Source: Pezizomycotina sp. ARF18 (lineage: Eukaryota; Ascomycota). From it: a stretch of DNA of 51,671 nt. Every line of letters begins with the position of its first letter. The first letter of the stretch is position 1. A model generated the notes under the pieces. That model was not told the origin of the DNA, did no database searches, and was given only the letters and a program-made list of their open reading frames with translations. The DNA is taken from positions 1 to 51,671 of the forward strand of contig AZLU01000270.1 of assembly GCA_002224055.1 (NCBI GenBank), given 5' to 3'. Shown here in pieces: positions 25,175-33,827 of the stretch. The translations under genes and the position numbers were made by a program.

Positions 25175-26018
25175 TTGGGATCTGAAGGGGTTGTAGAAGG
25201 TGGGTTTTGGGGCTTGGAGGAAATGATAGGGGATGGTTAGGGCTCCGCGGCGGGCGAGTGGTTCCTCTAGATAGAGGGTACACAGGCGAAAGAAGCCGAA
25301 GGCGTAAGCGTGAAACCGACTATCATGACTTTTCGAAGGCAAGAAAGGCATTTTCGACATACCGAAACTCGAATCTCACGCACCCGGCTCTGCAACGTAG
25401 CTGTCTCTGCACCAGCGCCTAAGCTCCGTAGCTTTTTTTTGGTATTGTCACATACGGTAGGAAGGATTCAGATCATTTGCATCATTATGATAAGTAACAA
25501 ATACAATATATAGAGCGAAGGATCTTCGATAATTAGATTTATTGTTATTAACTCTATGTACTAAAATATATAGACATTCTATATAGAGATTTTCTATGAT
25601 AATTTGAAAGCCTGATAAGGTGGGGATATTGATGGTATAGTGATCGTTAAAGACAAAAACAAAATTAAAGGTATGTACTTGAAAATGAGGTATGCCATGA
25701 ATTGATGATGTGAATGAATGGGGTGTCGTTGATGCTCATACAAACATAGCCAAAAATGAAAGAAAGACGCCGTCCGATAAAAGAAACAAATAAAGAAAAG
25801 ACCAACTTTTGTCTTTGAAGTCTAATCTCTTGCAGAATGAGGTGTATTACGAGCTATGAGGAGCTCCAGCTGCGAAAGAGGCGCAATTTCCACTACTCGA
25901 GGAGTAACCTTCTACCAAACTGATAAAGGTTCTAGTCAGAACAACGTTTAGATCCACCTTCTTAGGAGCGAACATCTCCGTCGCACCGAAGCTCTCCTTC
26001 GCCAGCGACGCCTGCTCT
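25175..26018. other. Convergent intergenic region between MTQ2 and ERG25
   Basis: About 0.84 kb without a supported gene. It should hold both 3' untranslated regions. The middle (25490-25800) is AT-rich with several ATATATAG and AATAAA-like words suitable for polyadenylation of either transcript. Open frames on the minus strand at 25005-25360 are antisense shadows of MTQ2. Confidence 0.5.
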
Positions 26019-27064
26019 TTAATCCTCACGCATCCCTCGCGGCCCTCTTCTTATCTCTCCTGCGCGCCGCGGCCTCGGGCCGGCCTCCGTGTCCATCATC
26101 CAGTCCCAGATCCTGAAACTGCTCGAGTAATTCCCAATGAACCTCTCGTGGTGGACGTCGTGGTACGAAGCTCCGCCCCAGAACGGGATGATGTGGCGCA
26201 GGCTCCAGGGGAAGTCGTAACCGCTGTGCGCGTCGATGGCCTGGAATAAGCGTAAGATGATCCAGACGTACATCGTGAGCAAATGCAAGTTCGCCGTAAG
26301 CGCGCAGTAAAGAATCGGCGTCCCGACAGTACCCAAGCCGAGTACTAGAACTTCAATCGGAGAAGCGTATTCCGCCGCGAGTCCGAAGGGTGCGGAGTAC
26401 TCGTGGTGGACTTTATGGATGTACTTGTAGAACGGTCCCCAGTGGAGTAACCTGTGCAGCCAGTAGTGGAACATATCCTCCAAAAAGAAGAAGAGAACGA
26501 TCTGCGTCGCCATCGTCTTCCAGTCGGGGAAGGGACGTCGATGGACATGCCGAAGTAGTGCGTGAGCGGGTGGAAGAGCCAGATCTGCGGAAGCTCGACG
26601 GTGAAGTGTAGCAGCAGCACGAATTTTGTGCAGTGCCACTGCGCTGCGCAGAGGGATCTTGGCGTCCTGCAGCTTCCACCGGCGGAAGTACGGGATGGCG
26701 TCGATTATGATCCACGGAAGGGCGCGGCCGAAGTAGACTACCTCGTGCATGACGAAGGACATGATACCTAGAATTGGAACTGTAAACTTTGGGGCTCGAA
26801 TTATCGGAATGAAAGGGAGGATGGGATGCATACCGGTAGCAAGAACGTCGTCCTGCATGAAGGCGTACCATGCCGCCCACATGGTTTCGCCCTTCGAGAG
26901 CTCGCTGTTAAGCTCCCTATGCGTTGTACATGGCCCAGTAGGAGTTGTCCACCGCCGGTGGTACTACGGTTGCGTTTGCCTGTGTTCAATTGGGTGAAAT
27001 CGTTAGCTTGAATATAGCAATTAAAAGTATATTGAAACATAAAGGAGAGGAGGGAAACGTACAT
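26019..27064 (-). CDS. ERG25: ERG25: C-4 methylsterol oxidase (methylsterol monooxygenase)
   Basis: Erg25 is the ER-membrane di-iron oxygenase that oxidises the C-4 methyl groups of 4,4-dimethylzymosterol in ergosterol synthesis, together with Erg26 and Erg27. All three His boxes are visible: HRLLH at 26456-26442, HKVHH at 26417-26403 and HDVHH at 26162-26148. Diagnostic sequence includes WAAWYAFMQDDVLATG, FFLEDMFHYWLH and HSGYDFPWSLRHIIPFWGG. A 66-nt intron (26833-26768, GTATGC...CTAG) splits ATG|IMSFVMHE precisely as in other fungi. A second intron probably ends at 26980 (CACAG) with a GTACGT donor at 27062, so the first exon is tiny and its start codon is unresolved. Frame breaks: two near 26905-26920, one extra base near 26660, one missing base in TCCCTTCCCC near 26537, and one near 26065, after which the basic tail ends at 26026. 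Conservation between the breaks is very high. It diverges from RTR1. Confidence 0.96.
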
Positions 27065-27908
27065 TGTCACAGCTCAATTGTACAAGCTCCAAAGGATCAA
27101 TTGCTGTTTTTTCCTCGAGCTAGGAAACAGAATTTGTATAACAGTGATTTTAAAGAAAGGGGGTGACGAATTTTTTAGATTAGGATTTTAATGAGAGGAA
27201 AAAGAATAAAAAAAAAAAAAACTTTTGAATTTCCTTTCTTATCAGGGACAATCCCGGCAATGATAGGAGAGAGTTACTAAAGGATCAAGGTCAAAGTAAC
27301 ACGCAAGAAGAGACAGACAGAACGAATGAACTCGCACAGAAAAAAGGGACACTAATGATAAAAAGAAGGAAAGAAAGAGCTATGCTATAGGGAACAAGCT
27401 CAATTGATGCAATTGCTATGAAGAATTGTAGCTGTAGGCAGTAAGTAAAAGGAGCGTCGTTGTGTGGTTGAATTTCTCTCCCTTTATCTTTTACATTAAA
27501 ATCGCGTGTCGGTGGCCGCCCTACCGAGGAGTGCCGGAGACCGAGAATGCGCCCAAATTTAAAATAAAAAAAAAAAAAAATATCTAAATTGAAGAAACCT
27601 TAAACATGGTTCCACTAAAAACCTTGATTAGTTAGTTAATACACGTGACTTTCGTCCCAACTTGGCTCTTTCTTGTCTTTCTTTCAACTCACATCCGACG
27701 ATTTGCGAATTTTAATAGCTGCAGCTTCCCTTGCTTGCCTCCTCGTCGTATGAGTTGACGGCCAAAAAACACCTCATCAAACCATTCGATCCTTTCAAAC
27801 GGTCGTACGACACTCCGCTTCATCACCTTATCCATATCACACCACAAACACCTTCTCCCTGTCTCCCAACTTCGCAAAACAAACCATCAAACCATCCCTC
27901 CTCGAAAA
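27065..27908. promoter_or_regulatory. Divergent ERG25/RTR1 promoter region
   Basis: About 0.84 kb between two divergently transcribed genes. It contains purine-rich stretches and A runs near 27208-27222 and 27565-27579, as in many fungal promoters. I see no coding sequence in it. Confidence 0.5.
27642..27647. promoter_or_regulatory. CACGTG E-box in the divergent promoter
   Basis: A palindromic CACGTG followed by AC. In fungi this core is bound by bHLH factors such as Cbf1-type proteins, and SREBP-type sterol regulators are also bHLH factors. It lies about 260 bp before RTR1 and 580 bp before ERG25. A single 6-mer can occur by chance, so this is only a candidate. Confidence 0.25.
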
Positions 27909-28423
27909 ATGAACGTCGACAAAATCCCATCGACTCCAAACCAACTCCTCAACCCACCGCCTCTGAAACAGCCCTCCTCCAAGCCGCTCTCCGCCAAAAA
28001 CACGAACTCCACCTCCTCGCCGCCATAGAATCCCTCCTCGACCTCCCAACATCCCCTTCCTCCTCCCATTACCATCCACCTCCTACCCACAAAAAACAAC
28101 GACATCTCCCTGCTCCAACGCCACCTCACGCTCTTCACGCCGAAAGACTACGACGATCTAGTAGAAGAGCGTAATATAGCCTCAAAGTGCGGCTTCGCCC
28201 TATGCGCAAATACACCGCCGAACGCGATCGGTGATAATGGAAGGCTGGGAAGAAGAAGATGTTGCGTAGCGGGAAGTTGGTGGAACTTAGGAGCGTTGGG
28301 AGGTACTGCGGGGAAGGCTGCGCGAGGCAGGCGCTGTATTTGAGGGTGCAGTTGGATACGGAGCCCGGGTGGATGAGGAAGGGTAGTGGGTGGAGGTTAA
28401 GATGCTTGATGAGTTATAAGTGA
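27909..28423 (+). CDS. RTR1: RTR1/RPAP2-type RNA polymerase II CTD phosphatase
   Basis: Rtr1 is an atypical zinc-binding phosphatase acting on Ser5-phosphorylated RNA polymerase II C-terminal domain and linked to polymerase nuclear import. The Cx4C zinc half-site CGFALC lies at 28188-28205, inside VEERNIASKCGFALC. The second half-site CGEGC (Cx3C) lies at 28307-28321, followed by ARQALYLRVQLDTEP, a hallmark of the family. I choose ATG 27909 because MNVDKIPSTP plus the following Pro-rich segment matches fungal starts, and an ALLQAALRQKHELHLLAAIE helix follows. The stop is TGA 28421-28423, giving about 171 residues, short but reasonable for a fungal Rtr1. The frame changes three times: between 27930 and 27990, between 28040 and 28095, and in a GGGAAGAAGAAG run near 28247. 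There is no intron. Confidence 0.92.
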
Positions 28424-30624
28424 GGCGGGATGCGGCGGGTGCGGCCTGTTGGAATTAATATACCATTATCGCGCGATAGCCCGGGGCTATGGATATCGGC
28501 GACTCCGGTTTTGGAGGAATGGCTAAGCCATGGACGATGCGAGAACCAAAATCGAGCGGTGATACCGGCCCTGCGATACGTCACGCGATATATTTTGCCT
28601 TCGACAGTATAAAATCCGAAGGAGGCTTCGAGAAACAGGAGAATGAAAGAAGTAAAATCTCTATGAGTCATTCAACAGCCAGTTTCAAATCGCGCGAAAG
28701 ATATCAAAAGAAAAGCACAAAAAATGTGGCGATGAACAAAAGACAACATTTGTCATCTTTTGCAGAAACCTGTACAATAGAAAAACAATCTTTTTTGTAT
28801 TATAATATATTTTAAAAAGGAACAAGAGCCTCTTGGTCACTTTTTGTGATACCCCAAACCAATTCGTAAGGGAAAGTATACCTAAGACCTGCATGTATTG
28901 TATATAACAGTGTGGAAAAAGACAATAGTAAAATGGTATTGGCAGTAATTTATTTCCTATTCAATCTGGTCAAAAAAAATTTTTCTTTTTTGAACATCCT
29001 CTTTTTTCTGGAGACCACTTCGGGGAATCTTAATTTTAAATATTTTTTTTTTGAACGAGTATTTTTTATTTTATTTTAATTTTTTTTTTTTTTTTACGTG
29101 AGAAAATATTCAAATTTTTAAGATTTTCTGTCTCTGTTTGGCAAGGCTAAACGGGTATCTTTATAAAAAAAAAAAACGGTGTGTATAAAATACTCAGAAA
29201 TATAAAAAAAAAATATAATTGGACTGGGTGTATTATGATTGATTTGATATTAATTTTACCCAAAAGCCCTAGTAAAATAAACAGGGAATTATAGGTATAA
29301 AGCAAAGCATCGAAATTGATTCTAACGTTCTTGCCTCATGAAGAATCGATACACAAGTTGAATACTTAGCGTGCTACTCTCAAGATCGAATAAGCCAAGC
29401 CCGAGACAAGATGCTCCCGTTAACATATTCTCCAAGATATCAATTTTCTTATATTATGGAAGTACTAGAGCAAGAATGATAACAACCCGGCTTAAATGTT
29501 AATACTAAACCAGTTCTAGTCATAAAATCTATTTTGATTGGGTATATGAGCTGCTTTCCCGTATCAATAAACTAGATAGATCGTCTCTTTTATCACCGAA
29601 ATGAATGAGCATGCATATTGGGCGATAGAGGTATTCATTTATCGCCCACTGGCTTCGAAACGCCTTCTATATTTTTCAGATCTGGCGCTGTAAATTCACG
29701 GGAAGTAGAAACCCCTCTCCTATCCTATTTCTAGATGTCTGTCTTTTACCAAAAAGATCATCCTAGTAAGAAAATATAACGTTAAATATCGAGATGCACA
29801 GCCAATTAAAACAAATTGGCTAATGAGTTTAACAGTACGTATATCGATGATTATTTACAAGAATTGGCCTCTTGAGCAAGTTACAAGCAGCTTTGAGATC
29901 TGTCCATGCTGAATGCATCTATTATGGAAAGTCCTCGTTGCCGATTCTCAATGTCAATGCGACTGTAATGAAGTCGGCGGGATATTGCTCGGAATCCAGC
30001 TCTTCTAACTTCGTATCATCCAATCAGGAAGGTTCTAGTGTTGCTGAGAAATTTCATATTATTGGGTAAGAGTTCGCTTGAAAGATCTATAATATATAGT
30101 AAGCTATAGCACCGAGTGTGTATGATTACTTGGTTTTGTATATTACGATCGATTATCTTCATCTTTAAGGATCGTACTCTTGTGTGATCAAGGACTAGAC
30201 TTCCAGCTTATATAACAAATTCATGAGCACATCGACTTCAATTCGGCTTGGAAACGGTGGCTGATCGATATTGGGCCCAGTACCAGTGTGGGCGGTGACG
30301 GGCTTTCTTCGGGTTCTTCTCACTCCGCAGCAAAGTGACAACAAGGTGGCAGAAGATCTACATCGACAAGATAATAAACACTGAGCGACCTGAAGCAGAT
30401 CGTTGGAACACCTTTGCGTAAAATCGTCTAATTATTTAGATAAGAAATACTACGAACTCGCATAAAGCTGGTGTCTACGTATACTAAATTCGGTGAATAA
30501 ACCTTCCCCTCCCTTTCTTCCAGCCCATTTTTCTCTCCCTCTTTACTCCTCGAGGTTCATAATATCGTCGTCGTCCTTGCCCATGGAATAAATCCCAATT
30601 TCAAACCGAAGTCGAACCTTTGGG
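28424..30624. other. AT-rich gene-free region
   Basis: I find no gene. From 28.75 to 29.3 kb the DNA is strongly AT-rich with repeated T and A runs (for example near 29040-29100). 29.3-30.6 kb is less biased but has only short open frames. One clear inverted repeat is listed separately. Confidence 0.55.
29620..29647. repeat. Inverted repeat, 8-bp stem GGGCGATA / TATCGCCC
   Basis: A perfect 8-bp stem with a 12-base loop in otherwise AT-rich DNA. It could form a hairpin, but no gene end nearby gives it a role. Confidence 0.7.
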
Positions 30625-31838
30625 TTACTGTAGCGTCTTTAAAACGGTCCATTTGCCTTTTGCAGATTCTGGAGAATTATTCGGTGTAGATGATGGTGAG
30701 GAACATGCAGCTACCATCAGGACCTTTGATAGGAACCAGAGAATGTCTTCTCGATGCTCGGGTTCTTCCGTGACATACACTCGCGATCTTGTGACTCGCT
30801 TTTCATTGTCCAATCTCAAAAACAAAAACTCCGGTCCAGTAGCACAAACGCCGAAAATTGTTTGATTGGATTTCCCTGCGTTTTCCCGGTGTAGAGCAAT
30901 TATAGCCATATAGACGAGTGTTTGGGTATTGCGTCCGTTACGCTCCGGAGATTTGACTTCGCCTCAACTACGACGAGAAGCGTTTTGGAGGTGGAAGAGC
31001 TGCAGGTTCCCAAGATCACCATAACCGAATACGTAATCCGCCCGTCCGGATACGTCCGTCCCTTTTTTTTTAAGCGAGAACTCCAAAGGATACTTAATCC
31101 AGAGGCCTAGCTTACAGGCTGTTGGATGAGCGTATCGTGGTTGTCGGCTTCGGCGCAAGCGGTGGGGGTGGGCAGCGGCGGGGGAGGTGGTGAATGGCTC
31201 GAAAGTAATGTCTTTTCTCCGGTGGGCCAAGAACTTCTTTTTGAAAGCGACATGGTTGCTGGCGTGGAACCGGCGGAGAAGGTTGATATTGGTTGTGTCG
31301 ACGGAGTTTCTTGTGGAGCTTGACTTGGCGACACGGCAGAGACGGACGGGATGATCGACGATGGTTTGCTTAAGCAGCTCCCGGGCCCGTATCAGAAAAA
31401 CATCCACGATAAGCCTTGATGCGCCTTCCCCACGAAAACAAACACCATCTTGCAGCGATTCCAAGTATTTGTCTGAGTAACTAGTTTAGCAAAAGTTTAA
31501 CATATTGAAGAGGCATCGGGAACTCACTGAAACAATGATCTGAGAGAATTGACTGTTTCGTTCGCAGACCCATGCATCCTCCTTCGTCTTTCCGTAAACT
31601 CCGTAGTAGTATTTCCCGAATTCGACTGCGTCAAACTGAAGATCGAACAAGTTTTGCACCTTTGCTAAATTTAGATCGCCGGCCGCGTAATGGACCGGTC
31701 TCTCAGCGATTTCGAGGACTAACTGAGATAGCCCCCTCCCAAGCTGATCATCTTCGGTACCGCCTGCATCTTGATGAAATTTTTGGATTTGAACAAGCTT
31801 TTTAAGGATCTGATTGGCCGTATTTTGGAGGTCGACAT
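30625..31838 (-). CDS. PD-(D/E)XK nuclease-domain protein (fungal uncharacterised family)
   Basis: The catalytic core is visible. GRADYVFGYGD places an Asp at about 31036; about 24 residues later TLLVVVEAKS supplies the E-x-K at 30965-30957; then, after one missing base, a LVYMAIIALHRENAG helix and the strands IFGVCATGPEFLFLRL. This order, D then ExK then a Gln/Tyr helix, fits restriction-endonuclease-like folds found in many fungal genomes. Stop is TAA at the lower edge. An upstream exon (about 31838-31528), with LVQIQKFHQDAG and FGKYYYGVYGKTKEDAW, is joined by a 55-nt intron (31527-31473, GTGAGT...CTCAG with a GCTAAAC branch) to DKYLESLQDGVCF. The linker 31110-31330 reads as Ser/Pro-rich in one frame and basic in another, so its true frame is unclear. 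The start is uncertain; ATG 31838 is possible. Substrate and role are unknown. Confidence 0.7.
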
Positions 31839-31959
31839 GTCTGAAGAGTTCCCAGGGCTGTGGTTGGTGGAGCTGTTGCTAAAAATATAATATTCCGACA
31901 GGGAGTCTTGATTTTGGACAAGTTTTAGCGTTCGCACGAAAATTTTATTTATTTATCGA

Positions 31960-31961
31960 TT

Positions 31962-31994
<33 letters not shown>

Positions 31995-32006
31995 GGGGGG
32001 GGGGGG
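31960..32006. repeat. Compound T24 / (GT)n / poly-G tract
   Basis: Three adjacent simple repeats: a T run, alternating GT, then about twelve G. This is typical of replication slippage and also a likely site of assembly error. Confidence 0.9.
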
Positions 32007-32829
32007 TTGGGAGCGTGTGAAATATTCCTTGGTAATTGCGTAAAGATTGTGACTGCTGAAATTTTTTATATGGGGGTTTTTTACCCTTATCTATAAAGCA
32101 CGAAAAAAAGAAACGCAAAAAATAAGAAAGAGAAAACGATGCACCCAAAAGGTTCGACTTTCTCGTTCTAGTTAAGCTAAGTACTTATCAAGTCGAAAGT
32201 CAAGGTGGCGACCAAAAAAGACGTCATAAGCAATTAAAGCCAATTATCCCAACAGCTCCTCAAGGTTACTCCGATAAGGTGCTCCTAGGGTTGATTTTCG
32301 ATTTCATGTTGCCAAATACTAATCCATGAATCAGACATAGGTATGGAGTACGTCGACCAGATCTCGGGGCATGCTCGATATCCGTGCCTAAGTTTAGCAT
32401 CTTGGATGATGCGCTCCCGCTGCACCCTCCCGCCTGTCCATATTCCCGTAACTCGAAGCGACACCCTATGTCAAGCACCCGCCAGGGCCCCAACGAAGAA
32501 AGGAAAATAGAGAAAGGGGGAGTTCGGAAGTGGCTGAGTTCCGCGAATTCGCCATGGGGTTTCTGAAGAACAACAATAGACTCAAACCCGAAGTTCACAG
32601 CTTTACTGCGATTACTAGTAAGGGGGTTTAGTCCATCAGGGAGAAGTACCTCTCATCATTAGGGGATTGGGAAGAACCTAACCCTGGAATTTTCTAAAGG
32701 TCTCACTTCGTTATAGTATACCTCCCTTTAGTATGTTGTCCTAAGATATCATTTCACTTGCCTGACTTTCTTGGTTGTGCTAGGTTGCTGTCACCTAGTC
32801 TACTTGACAGATGTCGAACCCCGAAAAGT

Positions 32830-32932
32830 AAAAAAAAAAAGGAAAAGAAAACAGAAAAAAGAAAAGGAAATAAAAAGAAAAGGAAATAGAAAAGGGAAAG
32901 GGAAAAGGGAAAAAAAAAGAAAAAAAAAAAGG
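32830..32932 (+). repeat. 103-nt polypurine tract
   Basis: Only three pyrimidines (at 32852, 32871 and 32888) interrupt a run of A and G over 103 bases. Such tracts can form triplex DNA under superhelical stress. No gene flanks it directly. Confidence 0.9.
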
Positions 32933-33464
32933 CAAATACTTGCTACTTACGAGAGGCGCTAGACTGGTTTAAGCAGTATAAATTAGGGCGATCAAGTCGT
33001 GCTTTTTCATGTTCTATGTTTTTCACGTTCATCCTCGTTTCTTATCCTTACAATATAATTCAGAGTAATTCCTAAGTATAATTGATCACGCACTTTGTTT
33101 TCATGCTTCTCAGTGTTATGCTTTCTTCACCTATATCATTTTTACAATTTTATCAAGGGGAAAAAATAAATAGACGTGGAAACCCCTCTCCGGTAATAGA
33201 AGTAATAGAGTTCTCGATGTGGTAAATTTGGTCATGATGTTGTTTCTTTAGGATGACAGTACCACCAGGTTCAACAGAATGTTTGAATCAGAATAGTAAT
33301 ATGGCCATTTTTGTCTATCGAAGCCCTCATATGCGTAAGCATGGGTCTGTTTTACCAGAACAATAACTCGAGAGACCTCTTGTAAAGCCTTGACAGTGCT
33401 CTTTCTCAATGCATGTTCCATACGGATATAAACGGTATTTAGCGATACTTGGCGACAGCACAAT

Positions 33465-33540
33465 ATGATATATTTGTCGCGGCGCGGCATGATGTGTTGT
33501 AGCAGCAGCACGACATGATGTTTTGAGGGCAGCAGTGTAA
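33465..33540. repeat. Degenerate ~24-nt tandem repeat, three units
   Basis: Three consecutive units share a GCxC...ATGAT...TTGT pattern: AGCACAATATGATAT, then GCGCGGCATGATGTG, then GCAGCACGACATGATG. Spacing between the ATGAT cores is about 24-27 bases. The units are diverged, so the array is old or under weak constraint. Confidence 0.55.
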
Positions 33541-33678
33541 ACGTTCGAATGCGCAAGCAGCTCAAGCGCATCGAGGTCCTCAGCTTCCCATATCAAATTT
33601 AAGCACGTGCTGATACTTTCACATAGGCGAAAAAAAAAGTCCCAATCTTTGTGCGAAGGGGTGTAGTACGTATATATT

Positions 33679-33827
33679 CCCTTGTGGGGATATTTCCGAA
33701 CGGTGCCTCTTCCATCCGAACAGTGCCTTGCGGGATATTTATCTGGTCTTTTGGGGCTTCCCGTATGGGTGGTTCCCGCAGAGAGCAACCCTTCATTAGC
33801 TTGTGAGTCCCTTGTGGGAAATATCCC
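33679..33827. repeat. Three dispersed copies of a CCTTGTGGGATATTT-like motif
   Basis: Copies lie at 33679-33697, 33726-33740 and 33809-33827, with core CCTTGYGGG followed by ATATTT or AAATAT. On the minus strand the three fall in one open frame (33599-33928) and encode similar short peptides (YFPQGTHK, NIPQGTVR, NIPTREY). This could be a short protein repeat or a chance effect of a DNA repeat. Confidence 0.5.

Noticed and set aside
32266-32598. Minus frame with RVLDIGC (near 32481-32461), like a methyltransferase SAM motif
   Set aside because: The glycine-rich continuation is missing and no downstream motifs follow in any frame; probably chance.
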